This document shows, one piece after another, positions 42,491 through 51,364 of a stretch of 64,000 nt of DNA. Made by a program: the position numbers and the translations under genes. Each line of letters begins with the position of its first letter. Position 1 is the first letter of the stretch. Source of the DNA: JBCBCP01 sp038530575 (GTDB taxonomy: Bacteria; Pseudomonadota; Alphaproteobacteria; Rhodobacterales; Rhodobacteraceae); contig JBCBCP010000005.1 in the NCBI GenBank assembly GCA_038530575.1, positions 1 to 64,000 of the forward strand, read 5' to 3'. Under the pieces are notes generated by a model, which saw only the letters and a program-made list of their open reading frames with translations, did no database searches and was not told the origin of the DNA.

Positions 42491-43960
42491 TCAGTCCCGA
42501 AGGCTCTCTTCGCGCAGACCATCCGCCAGAAGGTTCAGGCCCAGCACCAGCATCATCAGCGCCAGCGCAGGAACCAGCGCCGCATGCGGATAAAGCGACA
42601 GCAACCGGCGACCGGCGTTGATGGTCGTGCCCCAATCCGGGCTTTCCGATTCAAGGCCAAGGCCAAAGAAGCCGAGTGTGCCAAGCAGGATGGTCGTATA
42701 GCCGATCCGCAGGCAGAAATCGACGATCAGCGGGCCGCGCGCGTTGGGCAGGATTTCCCACAGCATGATGTACCAGGGCCCTTCACCGCGGGTCTGCGCC
42801 GCTGCCACGTAGTCGCGCGTCTTGATGTCGAGGGCGAGGCCGCGAACGATCCGGAACACGGTGGGCGAGTTCACGAAGACCACCGACACAAACACCACCA
42901 GGATCTCGGGCGGCATCTGAATCCAGTCCAGCGCTTGTGGCAGTCCCGGCACTGTATAGGTGGCCGCCGCCACAATCGCGCCATCGGTTGAGATCAGCGA
43001 CAGATAGGCCCAGGTCAAACCGCCTAAAACCACTACCAGCAAGGGCGTGCGCACTGAAGGCTGGGTGTAGAAGCGCGAGTTCAGCAGCACCGCGAAGAAG
43101 ATCACGGGGAAGACGAACAGCACCGCAGCCATGTAGTTCGGGATGCCCGTTGCCACGATTTCCGGCGTCACCAGCAAGTAAAACAGCAGGATGACGGGGA
43201 ACGCCAGGATCAGATTGGCCACAAAGGACAGGATGGTGTCGAACTTGCCGCCATAATAGCCTGCCGGCAGGCCGAGCGTGATGCCGACCATAAAGGCAAA
43301 CAGCGTTGCAAGCGGTGCGATCTGCACCACGATCCACGCGCCCTTCAGAAGGCGTGAATAGACATCGCGCGCGAGGTTGTCGCCGCCCAGAAGGTACCAG
43401 GCAAACTCGCCTTCCTCGGGGCTGCGCATGGGCGTGCCGGGCAGCTTGTTCTTCATGCCCGACACCTGGCTGAGCGGGTCATGGGTCATCAGCATGTCGA
43501 ACACGCCCGCCATGATCCCTACCAGCACCCAGAACAGCACAAGGCCAAAGCCGATCATGCCGATCGTGCTGTCAAACAGCTTGCCATAAAGGCCCAGCTT
43601 GCGCTTTTGCGTGATGGACACGGCAAAGATCAGGATCATCCCGATCCAGACCGGGACCATTTTCTGGCTGATTGCGCCGACAATCCCTGCGCCGGTCCCC
43701 ATCACGATGCCCAGTACGATGTAGGCCAGCACAATCAGCACCGTCGCGAAAAAGCTCCAGCGCATGACTGTCTTGATCATCGCACCGGGGCCCGTGGCCG
43801 CGGCAATTGTGCCGTCCGGATTGACCGAGATCGGCCCAGTATCCGGCGCAACAATCGACACGATGATGTTTGCAAGGATCGCCAGCGTCAGCACCGCAAC
43901 AGCGGCCAGCAGGGCGAGGTTGAGTGGCGCCAGTGCGCCGGTCCATGTCAACGGATCCAT
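42491..43960 (-). CDS. Dpp/Opp-type ABC transporter permease (DppC-like)
   Basis: 489 residues, longer than the usual approx. 300 of DppC/OppC. The extra N-terminal part (about 1-150) has additional hydrophobic segments (LALLAAVAVLTLAILANIIV; VPVWIGMILIFAVSI). The C-terminal permease core holds the EAA loop region AAAQTRGEGPWYIMLWEILP, typical of binding-protein-dependent permeases, and is interrupted by a loop with further membrane segments. It lies 13 bases after the DppB-like gene. Peptides or opines are usual substrates; none can be assigned. Confidence 0.88.
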   Translation of the reverse strand: MDPLTWTGALAPLNLALLAAVAVLTLAILANIIVSIVAPDTGPISVNPDGTIAAATGPGAMIKTVMRWSFFATVLIVLAYIVLGIVMGTGAGIVGAISQKMVPVWIGMILIFAVSITQKRKLGLYGKLFDSTIGMIGFGLVLFWVLVGIMAGVFDMLMTHDPLSQVSGMKNKLPGTPMRSPEEGEFAWYLLGGDNLARDVYSRLLKGAWIVVQIAPLATLFAFMVGITLGLPAGYYGGKFDTILSFVANLILAFPVILLFYLLVTPEIVATGIPNYMAAVLFVFPVIFFAVLLNSRFYTQPSVRTPLLVVVLGGLTWAYLSLISTDGAIVAAATYTVPGLPQALDWIQMPPEILVVFVSVVFVNSPTVFRIVRGLALDIKTRDYVAAAQTRGEGPWYIMLWEILPNARGPLIVDFCLRIGYTTILLGTLGFFGLGLESESPDWGTTINAGRRLLSLYPHAALVPALALMMLVLGLNLLADGLREESLRD

Positions 43961-43973
43961 TGCGTGGGCCTCC

Positions 43974-45020
43974 TTATGAAATGCGAATGCGCGGGTTCAG
44001 GAACACGTAGCCGATGTCAGAGATCAGCTGCGTGATCAGAACGACCACGACCGACACGACCGAAACCGCAAGCAGCAGTTCGATGTCATTGTTCCCCGCC
44101 GCCTGCACCAGCAGCCAGCCAAAGCCCTTGTAGTTAAAGAGCGTTTCGACAATCACCACACCGTTCAGCAGCCACGGGATTTGCAGCATGATCACCGTGA
44201 AGGGCGCGATCAGCGCGTTGCGCAGGGCATGCTTCATCACGATGTTGCCGAAGCTGACGCCTTTCAAGCGCGCCGTTCGGATGTATTGCGCGGTCATCAC
44301 CTCGGTCATCGAGGCCCGGGTCATGCGCGCGATGTAGCCCATGCCATAAAGCGCGATTGTTATGACCGGCAGGGTAAAGTTCTCAAACGTCGCGTTGTCG
44401 ATCGCTTGGGTTGCCGACCCCTTGAACCATTTGAGCCCAAAAGCAGACGAGGCGAAAATCGCGATGAAAATAACGCCGGAGACATATTCCGGCGTCGCTG
44501 TTGTCGCGATCGAGAAGGTCGACAGCGAGCGGTCGAGCCCGGATCCTTCCCGCATTCCAGCAAGTACCCCCACAAGGAGCGCTGATGGCACCATCACCAA
44601 AAGGACAAAGCCCATGAGCTTGCCCGTTGCGGCAAGCCGCGTTCCAACAAGCTCGCTTACCTCGTCTTTGAATACCAGACTGAAGCCCCAATCGCCCTGT
44701 AGCACCCCGCAGAACCGCGGCCGCTCCTCGGCAGGTGCGTTCTCGGCAAAACACTGGCCCGTCACCGTACCATCTTCTTTTTCGGTGACCCAACCGGGCG
44801 CTACGCCAAGCCAGCGTCCGTATTTTACAAACGTGTTATCGAGGTACCCCCGATCCCCCAGCCAGCTTGCCACGGCTTCATCCGTCATTCGGAAATTGCC
44901 TTGGGTTTTGGCGAGTTTTTCAAGGTTCGGATAGAGGTTGGTCAGAAAGAAGACGATAAAGGTAAGGCAAAGCGCTGTAAGCAGCATGACGCCTAGTCGT
45001 CGTAGGATAAAAAGTCCCAT
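43974..45020 (-). CDS. Dpp/Opp-type ABC transporter permease (DppB-like)
   Basis: 348 residues from the ATG at 45020, with AGGGG upstream. The DppB opening MGLFILRRLGVMLLTALCLT is clear. A periplasmic insert of about 90 residues (about 45-130) with two cysteines (GQCFAENAP; RFCGVLQGDWGFS) follows the first membrane segment. The core contains the loop YIRTARLKGVSFGNIVMKHA. It is the first gene of the three-gene operon. No periplasmic binding protein gene accompanies it; the 287 bases upstream hold no gene I can support. Confidence 0.9.
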   Translation of the reverse strand: MGLFILRRLGVMLLTALCLTFIVFFLTNLYPNLEKLAKTQGNFRMTDEAVASWLGDRGYLDNTFVKYGRWLGVAPGWVTEKEDGTVTGQCFAENAPAEERPRFCGVLQGDWGFSLVFKDEVSELVGTRLAATGKLMGFVLLVMVPSALLVGVLAGMREGSGLDRSLSTFSIATTATPEYVSGVIFIAIFASSAFGLKWFKGSATQAIDNATFENFTLPVITIALYGMGYIARMTRASMTEVMTAQYIRTARLKGVSFGNIVMKHALRNALIAPFTVIMLQIPWLLNGVVIVETLFNYKGFGWLLVQAAGNNDIELLLAVSVVSVVVVLITQLISDIGYVFLNPRIRIS

Positions 45021-45307
45021 TGGTGCCCCTGTTGGTCGGCTTTCGCGGGTTGGATCCCGCATCTGGATAAGAACCCGCGTGCCGCGCGTTCATGTCTGGA
45101 AAGGACCGCGCATTTGAGGTGCGCAGGTCAATGTTCATCCCCCCGTTCGCCGTTTTGCCTGATCGGCGCTGGCGTGTTTGTTATTGGTTCCCGTCGCTCT
45201 ATGAGGCCGAAAAGAAGGGCATCCGTCAACCGAAGCCTGCGAAATCTGGTGCACATTTGCGACAGAGGCCGGGTCTGTTTGCGACATCTGCCTATGTTGG
45301 CAGCCGA

Positions 45308-46102
45308 TCAGCGCCCCGCAGCGGCCCTGAGTGCCGTTGGCGTCTTGCCCGTATGCGCCTGGATGAATCGGGTAAAGTAGGCAGCAGACCCGAACCCCAA
45401 ATGGCGCGCAATGTCCTGCATGGCGACATCGGTTTCCACCAATGCGGTGCGGGCCGCGTGCAGTACCCGCTGCGTTAACAGATCCGCCGCAGTGCATCCC
45501 GTCGCCGTTTTGCAGGCCCGGGCAAGGTGGGTCGGTGTTACGTCAAGCGCGCCGGCGTGATCGGAAATAGTCATCGGGCTTGCATAGTGGTCCGCAATGC
45601 GTGCGCAGACGCGCTGCGAAAGGCGTGCGGCGGCAGTCATCGAGGCGGGTAGGTGTTCCGGCAAGGTAATCTGGCGCCTCAGCCATACTGAAATCAGTGC
45701 AAGATATCCATCAAGGGCGTCCTGTACCAATGCCCGCTCCGACGCGGCCTCGCGTTGCGCCGTGTCCAGAAGACCCGCAATTTCGTTGATTGCAGCTGTA
45801 TCGCGTAGCCGCAACTGTCTCGGCCCCTCGGGCAAGCGAGCCTCAGAGCCCAGCGGCACCCGTGCCGCAAGGCCAATGACCTGACGCCCCGCTTCAAAGG
45901 AGAAAAGCGTCCCGGCAGGCACAAAGATCGCGTTATGCGTCCCGTAGCCACGCCGTGTTCCGTTCAGCAGCAGACGACCTTGCCCGCGCGAGACCCAGAT
46001 CAACAAATGTTCATCCCGGCTATGCGCCAATGACAGGCGCCAGTCTTGCCCCGCGGTCAAAGCCGCCAGCGTCGTGATCTGGATAGGGGGCAGGATGCTC
46101 AT
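45308..46102 (-). CDS. AraC-family transcriptional regulator
   Basis: 264 residues. An N-terminal cupin-like sensing domain (HLLIWVSRGQGRLLLNGTRR, FVPAGTLFSFEAG) precedes a C-terminal double helix-turn-helix (about 165-260: ISDHAGALDVTPTHLARACK; DIARHLGFGSAAYFTRFIQA, followed by HTGKTPTALR). It lies upstream of the Dpp-type operon on the same strand, 287 bases from its start, so it could control that transporter, but no site is evident. Confidence 0.9.
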   Translation of the reverse strand: MSILPPIQITTLAALTAGQDWRLSLAHSRDEHLLIWVSRGQGRLLLNGTRRGYGTHNAIFVPAGTLFSFEAGRQVIGLAARVPLGSEARLPEGPRQLRLRDTAAINEIAGLLDTAQREAASERALVQDALDGYLALISVWLRRQITLPEHLPASMTAAARLSQRVCARIADHYASPMTISDHAGALDVTPTHLARACKTATGCTAADLLTQRVLHAARTALVETDVAMQDIARHLGFGSAAYFTRFIQAHTGKTPTALRAAAGR

Positions 46103-46169
46103 ACGGGCCGGATGTCGATAATTGCCAACTCAGCCCACATCTTGCACGGGCGATAAGCTCGATCCAGCC

Positions 46170-47096
46170 TTATTTTGTAAAGTGGCTGTGCAATGCCTGA
46201 GCGTCTATATGATGCCAGTCTTGCATTCGCGCGCGCATCCATGTGCGTTGGCGCTTTGCGTATTGGCGCGTAGCAATGGTTGCAGCGGTCTCTGCGTCGG
46301 CGAGGCTTATCGTCCCACGCAAATGGGCGATGAGCTCGGGCGCGCCAATCGCCTTACAGCTTTGGAGGGCAGGATCGAACCTATCCACCATGGCCCGCGC
46401 CTCGTCCAGCGCGCCGTCGTCCAGCATGGCGGCAAAGCGTCTTTCAATGCGCGGCGTCAGCCAGTTCTTGTCGGCCTGCAAGACAATCCGGGTCGCGGAC
46501 TGCGGCGGCAAAAGGGGCGAGGCGACGTCGTCTTGCCACTCCGCCAAGGCTCGGCCGGTGGCGCGTTTCACCTCCCACGCCCGTTGCACGCGCGCGCGGT
46601 TCGCAAGGTCGATGCGCGCGGCGGTGACCGGATCAAGGCTCGTGCGCATCGCGTCAATCGTCAGCGCGTCCGCTTCAGCGCGGACCGCCGCAGGCGTGGC
46701 GGGGATATCGGCAAGCCCTTCGGTCAGCGCCGCGAAATAGAGCCCCGTGCCGCCAACGATGATCGGGCGCTGCGCTCCAGCAAGGATCGGCGCGACGTCC
46801 CGCAGCCAGTGCCCCGCGGAGTAGGGCGCATCATACGGAAGGTGCCCATATAACAGATGCGGCGCACGCGCCTCGTCTGCGTCGGACGGGCGGGCACTGA
46901 TCGCGCGCCAGCAGTCATAAACCTGGCTGGCGTCGGCATTCACAATCACACCGCCGAAACGTTCGGCCAGCGCAAGCGCAAGCGCCGACTTGCCCGACGC
47001 GGTGGGCCCCGCAATCAGCACGGGCTGGCCGTCTGGAATGTCAGGCAGGCCAAGCGCGCGCAGCGCTGCGATTTCAGTGGGATCAGACGATTGCAT
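46170..47096 (-). CDS. miaA: tRNA dimethylallyltransferase
   Basis: 308 residues. The P-loop GPTASGKSALALALAE, the DASQVYDCWRAISARPS region, HWLRDVAPILAG and VGGTGLYFAALTEGL are MiaA hallmarks; a C-terminal GAPELIAHLRG and ATRQYAKRQRTW follow. The enzyme adds a dimethylallyl group to A37 of tRNAs reading UNN codons. The start at 47096 has a poor ribosome site; a GTG one codon earlier is possible. It is divergent from pyrH with 54 bases between starts. Confidence 0.94.
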   Translation of the reverse strand: MQSSDPTEIAALRALGLPDIPDGQPVLIAGPTASGKSALALALAERFGGVIVNADASQVYDCWRAISARPSDADEARAPHLLYGHLPYDAPYSAGHWLRDVAPILAGAQRPIIVGGTGLYFAALTEGLADIPATPAAVRAEADALTIDAMRTSLDPVTAARIDLANRARVQRAWEVKRATGRALAEWQDDVASPLLPPQSATRIVLQADKNWLTPRIERRFAAMLDDGALDEARAMVDRFDPALQSCKAIGAPELIAHLRGTISLADAETAATIATRQYAKRQRTWMRARMQDWHHIDAQALHSHFTK

Positions 47097-47150
47097 CACG
47101 AAGGCTTTTAGGACAGGTTGCGCCCGACTGGAAAGCGGGGGCCTCAGGCA

Positions 47151-47879
47151 ATGACAGACGCGGAAACATCCACCTACAAACGCGTCATGCTCAAGATCTC
47201 GGGCGAGGCGCTCATGGGCGATCAGGGCTATGGCCTGCACCCGCCGACAGTTGATAAAATTGCCAGCGAAGTCAAAAAGGTGCACGATCTCGGGGTCGAG
47301 ATTTGTATGGTCATCGGTGGCGGCAATGTGTTTCGCGGCTTGCAAGGCTCAGCCCAAGGGATGGAGCGGACTACCGCCGACTACATGGGCATGCTCGCGA
47401 CAGTGATGAACGCGCTGGCGATGCAATCCGCGTTGGAAGCAAAAGGCGTCTTCACCCGCGTGATCAGCGCCATCACGATGAACGAGGTCGCGGAGCCCTA
47501 CATTCGCCGCCGCGCGGTGCGCCACCTCGAGAAAAAGCGCGTTTGCATTTTTGCCGCCGGGACAGGCAACCCGTACTTCACCACCGACACGGCGGCCACA
47601 CTGCGCGCCAATGAGATGGCCTGCGAGGCGATCTTCATGGGCAAGAACGGGGTCGACGGGGTCTACGACAAGGACCCCAAGGAGCACCCGGACGCCATCC
47701 GCTTTGACGAGATCAGTTATGACGATGTGCTGTCCAAGCGCCTGAAGGTCATGGATGCTTCGGCCATCGCGCTGGCGCGGGACAATAACCTGCCGCTGAT
47801 CGTCTTCTCGCTCGACGCGCCTGGCGGCTTCCGCGCGATCATGGCGGGTGAGGGGACCTACACCAAGGTCCACGGATGA
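47151..47879 (+). CDS. pyrH: Uridylate kinase
   Basis: 242 residues of the amino-acid kinase fold: RVMLKISGEALMGDQGYGL, VIGGGNVFRG, ADYMGMLATVMNALAMQSAL, FAAGTGNPYFTTDTAATLRA and KNGVDGVYDKDPKEHPDA are diagnostic of bacterial UMP kinase. It forms UDP from UMP. It opens the cluster pyrH - hypothetical - frr, and its stop overlaps the next start (ATGA). Confidence 0.97.
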   Translation: MTDAETSTYKRVMLKISGEALMGDQGYGLHPPTVDKIASEVKKVHDLGVEICMVIGGGNVFRGLQGSAQGMERTTADYMGMLATVMNALAMQSALEAKGVFTRVISAITMNEVAEPYIRRRAVRHLEKKRVCIFAAGTGNPYFTTDTAATLRANEMACEAIFMGKNGVDGVYDKDPKEHPDAIRFDEISYDDVLSKRLKVMDASAIALARDNNLPLIVFSLDAPGGFRAIMAGEGTYTKVHG

Positions 47880-48607
47880 GGTGGCTCGCCGCGCTGGCCC
47901 TCAGCGCAGGCGCCGCGCAGGCGGACCCGCTGGCTTTTCTCGAGGCGCGCGGCTGCACGATCGGACCGCAAACAGAGGCGCAGGCAGAGGCGGCGGGGGT
48001 CGATTACGCGGCGGTTGAGGCTTTGGCGCCCGCGCTGACGCCTCCCTACACCGTTCTGCCTCCCGAGACCTGCACGATTCGCCTGCCGGAGGTGCAGTCT
48101 GACTGGCTGGTGCTGAGCCCAACCCTGCTGCGCAGTTACCAGACCGGCGAAGATGGCCGGGGCTGTTATTTTGGCGATACTGTTGGGGCCTTTCGGGCTG
48201 AGGGCGCCTCTTTTGAGGCCTATCTGGCCTTTTTGGCGGCCGGGTTCCTGTCAGGTGAGCTTAGGTATTTCGCTGACAACCCACTTGGAACGCCGCCCGG
48301 TATTCAGGTCACAGTTGGTACGTGCGGCGACACGGAAAACCGTGCGGCACTCGATGCCTACGCTGCAGCGCTGACGGACGAATTGTTTGATCAGTACGTC
48401 AGGGCAAAAGGCGCCGAGCAAAGCTGCGCAGATCCTGGGTTTACCCCCAAGGCGACGGATCTGGCCGCGTCCCTGCAAGACAGCGCATCCGTCAACTACT
48501 TGCTGTGGTTCGAGCTTGATATCCTGGCCTGGGCCTCGGGGTTTCGGACGGGCATGAGTTGGACGGACCGCGGCACGCCCATCCCGCCGCTGTGTCATTT
48601 GCCCTGA
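47876..48607 (+). CDS. Exported protein of unknown function
   Basis: 243 residues, family not recognised. A short signal peptide (MRWLAALALSAGAAQA) precedes DPLAFLEARGCTIGPQT. At least five cysteines (RGCTIG, ETCTIRLP, RGCYFGD, VGTCGDTE, QSCADPGF) suggest a disulfide-bonded periplasmic protein. It is inserted between pyrH and frr and translationally coupled to pyrH by an ATGA overlap. Such an insertion in an otherwise standard pair is worth noting. Confidence 0.7.
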   Translation: MRWLAALALSAGAAQADPLAFLEARGCTIGPQTEAQAEAAGVDYAAVEALAPALTPPYTVLPPETCTIRLPEVQSDWLVLSPTLLRSYQTGEDGRGCYFGDTVGAFRAEGASFEAYLAFLAAGFLSGELRYFADNPLGTPPGIQVTVGTCGDTENRAALDAYAAALTDELFDQYVRAKGAEQSCADPGFTPKATDLAASLQDSASVNYLLWFELDILAWASGFRTGMSWTDRGTPIPPLCHLP

Positions 48608-48673
48608 CCTTGCCCGGACGCCAGCGCTTCGCTATGTCCCAACGCAACGAAGAAACGCAGGAAGGCCGAGCCC

Positions 48674-49237
48674 ATGTCCGATGATTTTATGCTCGATACA
48701 GATGATCTGACCCGCCGGATGGACGGGGCGATGAGCAACCTCAAGACCGAATTTGCATCGCTGCGGACGGGGCGGGCCTCTGCCTCAATGCTGGAGCCGG
48801 TGATGGTAGACGCCTATGGGTCGATGACGCCGATCAATCAGGTGGGGACCGTGAACGTGCCAGAGCCGCGCATGGTCACCATCAACGTGTGGGACAAGGG
48901 CCTTGTGGGCAAGGTCGAAAAGGCCATCCGCGAATCGGGCCTTGGCATAAACCCGCAGCTGAACGGCACGATCATCATGCTGCCGATCCCCGAGCTGAAT
49001 GAAGAGCGCCGCCGCGAGTTGGGCAAGGTTGCCGGCCAATATGCCGAAAGCGCCCGCGTCAGCATCCGCAACGTGCGCCGGGATGGGATGGACCAGATCA
49101 AGAAGGCCAAGGCGGACGGCATGTCCGAGGACGACCAGAAGATCTGGGAAGGCGAGGTGCAGGACATGACGGATAGCTATATCAAGAAGGTGGACGCTGC
49201 GCTGGAGACCAAACAATCCGAGATCATGCAGGTTTGA
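48674..49237 (+). CDS. frr: Ribosome recycling factor
   Basis: 187 residues with the full RRF pattern: TRRMDGAMSNLKTEFASLRT, RASASMLEPVMVDAYGSMTP, VNVPEPRMVTINVWDK, AIRESGLGINPQLNGTIIML, PIPELNEERRRELGKVA and VSIRNVRRDGMDQIKKAK. It splits post-termination ribosomes together with EF-G. Directly behind its stop begins a 73-bp tandem repeat containing terminator-like hairpins. Confidence 0.98.
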   Translation: MSDDFMLDTDDLTRRMDGAMSNLKTEFASLRTGRASASMLEPVMVDAYGSMTPINQVGTVNVPEPRMVTINVWDKGLVGKVEKAIRESGLGINPQLNGTIIMLPIPELNEERRRELGKVAGQYAESARVSIRNVRRDGMDQIKKAKADGMSEDDQKIWEGEVQDMTDSYIKKVDAALETKQSEIMQV

Positions 49238-49238
49238 C

Positions 49239-49592
49239 AAACGAACCCGGCGTCGCCGGGCAAAAGGTCCGGGGGACCTTTTGGTTTGTCAAAGCGCGGA
49301 GCGCCGGATGGAAACGAACCCGGCGTCGCCGGGCAAAAGGTCCGGGGGACCTTTTGGTTTGTCAAAGCGCGGAGCGCCGGATGGAAACGAACCCGGCGTC
49401 GCCGGGCAAAAGGTCCGGGGGACCTTTTGGTTTGTCAAAGCGCGGANNNNNNNNNNNNNNNNNNNNNNNNNNNNNNNNNNNNNNNNNNNNNNNNNNNNNN
49501 NNNNNNNNNNNNNNNNNNNNNNNNNNNNNNNNNNNNNNNNNNNNNNGTCCGGGGGACCTTTTGGTTTGTCAAAGCGCGGAGCGCCGGATGGA
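49239..49592. repeat. 73-bp tandem repeat array made of two hairpins per unit
   Basis: Units start at 49239, 49312 and 49385 with exact 73-base spacing. The third is cut by the N run, and a further partial unit is at 49547-49592. Each unit holds CCCGGC-GTC-GCCGGG and AAAAGGTCC-GGG-GGACCTTTT, the latter a symmetric terminator-like hairpin, then TTTGTCAAAGCGCGGAGCG. Unit sequences are identical in the readable part; a diverged remnant follows to about 49625. Short open frames across it are by-products. The array lies between frr and uppS. Confidence 0.95.
49447..49546. other. Assembly gap (100 N) inside the tandem repeat
   Basis: Exactly 100 N, a common placeholder for unknown length. Phase of the flanking repeats predicts a true missing length of 39 plus a multiple of 73 bases, so 100 is not the real value if the array is regular. 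Confidence 0.97.
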
Positions 49593-49845
49593 GATGATCC
49601 CCTCAGCAGCCGGGGCAAAAGCCCTCTCGCGCGGCCTATTTGCGCTGCCGGGCCACGCGCCCGCCTGCGGCGCGGGCTGTTCCGTTGCACAATTTAGGCA
49701 CTCAAAGCGCCAGAGTAGCGCAGTGTGCACGCAGTGAATCTGTTCCAAATTTCCGGCGTTTGCAGAATGGCTGAGCAAGAGCACGCTTGAAACTGCACCG
49801 CCCCCGCGCTTTAAGCAGGGAGAAACGCCCGCCAGGAGCAACCCG

Positions 49846-50565
49846 ATCGACACGTCTGCCCATAACGGCCCCCGTCATGTCGCGATCATCATGGACGGCA
49901 ATGGCCGCTGGGCGACAAAGCGCGGGCGTCCCCGTCTGTTTGGTCATCATGCAGGCGCTCGGCGTGTGCGCGAGGTGGTTGAAAGCTGCCCGGATGTGGG
50001 CGTGCAATACCTGACCATATTTGCTTTCTCGACCGAGAACTGGAAGCGCACGCAAGTCGAAGTCGCTGGCCTCATGAGCCTTTTCAGACGCTACATTTCA
50101 CGCGAAGCGCGGTCGTTGGCTGAGTTTGGCGTTCGTGTGCGCTTTATTGGTGATCGTGTTCGACTTGATGACAAACTGACGTCGCTGATGGACGAGCTGG
50201 AAGTCTTGACCTCGGGTAACACCAAAGTGCACCTGACGATTGCGCTGAATTACGGTGGCCGGGATGAGGTGGCCCGGGCGACGAAACGTCTGGCGCTGGA
50301 CGTCGCTGAAGGGCGTCTGAAACCGGAAGATGTAGATGAGGAAACGCTTCCAAGGTATTTGGATACTTATGTTTTGCCAGATCCGGACTTGGTTATTCGC
50401 ACAAGCGGGGAAGCGCGGATTTCGAACTTTCTGCTTTGGCAATCCGCCTATGCGGAATACGAATTTGTCGAAACGCTGTGGCCCGATTTCTCTGCAGAGG
50501 AATTTGGCCGGCTCTGCGCGGCTTATGGCGGGCGCGAGCGGCGTTTTGGGGCAACGCCCGTATGA
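49846..50565 (+). CDS. uppS: Undecaprenyl (polyprenyl) diphosphate synthase, unusual start
   Basis: About 239 residues if it starts at ATC 49846. Family blocks: NGPRHVAIIMDGNGRWATKR with the catalytic Asp, RVREVVE, TIFAFSTENWKR, LTIALNYGGRDEVARA, and PDLVIRTSGEARISNFLLWQ. It makes the C55 lipid carrier for the cell wall. The first ATG in frame (49891) falls inside MDGNGRW and would remove strand one. No ATG, GTG or TTG exists in frame between the upstream stop (49735-49737) and 49891. AGGAG at 49834-49838 is ideally placed for ATC at 49846. A sequencing error is the alternative. Confidence 0.85.
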   Translation: MDTSAHNGPRHVAIIMDGNGRWATKRGRPRLFGHHAGARRVREVVESCPDVGVQYLTIFAFSTENWKRTQVEVAGLMSLFRRYISREARSLAEFGVRVRFIGDRVRLDDKLTSLMDELEVLTSGNTKVHLTIALNYGGRDEVARATKRLALDVAEGRLKPEDVDEETLPRYLDTYVLPDPDLVIRTSGEARISNFLLWQSAYAEYEFVETLWPDFSAEEFGRLCAAYGGRERRFGATPV

Positions 50566-50572
50566 GCACCAA

Positions 50573-51364
50573 ATGAACTCTGTGTCGCGCTGGACGGACC
50601 TGCTGCCACGGGTGGCTTCGGGCGCCGTAATGGCTCTGCTGGCGGTCGCGGCGATATGGGCTGGCGGGTATATCTTTGTGTGTTTCATCGCCATTATCTG
50701 CGGGGTGATCCTTTGGGAACTGGTCCGAATGCTGGCACCGGGGCAGCGCAGGCGTGCGATAAATCTGGGGCTTCTGGGCGCGCTGAGTTCGATTGCGGCA
50801 GTGCTTGGCCCCGCTGCACTTGCCCTTCCGATCCTGCTTGTTCCCGCCGCGCTCGGGTGGGTCTGGATTCGCCAGGACAAACGCATTTACGTCGTGTTCG
50901 CCGCGCTTATCCTGCTGGCCGGGTTCGGGCTGTCATCGGTGCGCGAAGAGTTTGGGGTGATCTGGCTGTCCTGGCTGATCCTAACCGTCGCGGCCACGGA
51001 CATCGCCGGATATTTCGTGGGCAAAAGCCTTGGCGGGCCAAAATTCTGGCCGGCGCTCAGCCCCAAGAAGACGTGGTCTGGCACGATTGGTGGATGGGTC
51101 GCGGCCGGGCTGACGGGCCTGTGCTTTACCATCATTCTGCCCGGCGGCGTTTGGCTTGTCATTCTGTCGGTCGCCACATCGCTCAGCAGCCAGATCGGCG
51201 ACATGGCGGAAAGCGCGGTCAAACGCCGGGTCGGGGTCAAGGACAGCTCGCGCCTGATACCGGGCCATGGCGGCGTGTTTGACCGGATGGACGGCATGTT
51301 GGGCGGCGCGGTTCTGGTCCTTCTGGTGATGGAGCTGTCGGGCTACCCGCCGGGGCCGCTATGA
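50573..51364 (+). CDS. cdsA: Phosphatidate cytidylyltransferase
   Basis: 263 residues with about eight hydrophobic segments. The CdsA signature near the C-terminus is SSQIGDMAESAVKRRVGVKD followed by SSRLIPGHGGVFDRMD, with SPKKTWSGTIGGW ahead. It makes CDP-diacylglycerol for phospholipid synthesis in the inner membrane. The ATG at 50573 follows the uppS stop by 7 bases, with a weak ribosome site that suggests coupling. Its stop overlaps the dxr start (ATGA). Confidence 0.95.
   Translation: MNSVSRWTDLLPRVASGAVMALLAVAAIWAGGYIFVCFIAIICGVILWELVRMLAPGQRRRAINLGLLGALSSIAAVLGPAALALPILLVPAALGWVWIRQDKRIYVVFAALILLAGFGLSSVREEFGVIWLSWLILTVAATDIAGYFVGKSLGGPKFWPALSPKKTWSGTIGGWVAAGLTGLCFTIILPGGVWLVILSVATSLSSQIGDMAESAVKRRVGVKDSSRLIPGHGGVFDRMDGMLGGAVLVLLVMELSGYPPGPL

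Noticed and set aside
45021..45307. Possible missing binding-protein remnant between the AraC regulator and the transporter
   Set aside because: The 287 bases contain no frame with signal peptide or SBP motifs; nothing supports a pseudogene.
49234..49737. Open frames reading through the 73-bp repeats and the N run
   Set aside because: A 73-base unit is not a multiple of three, so each frame gives shifting nonsense; the translations include runs of X across the gap.
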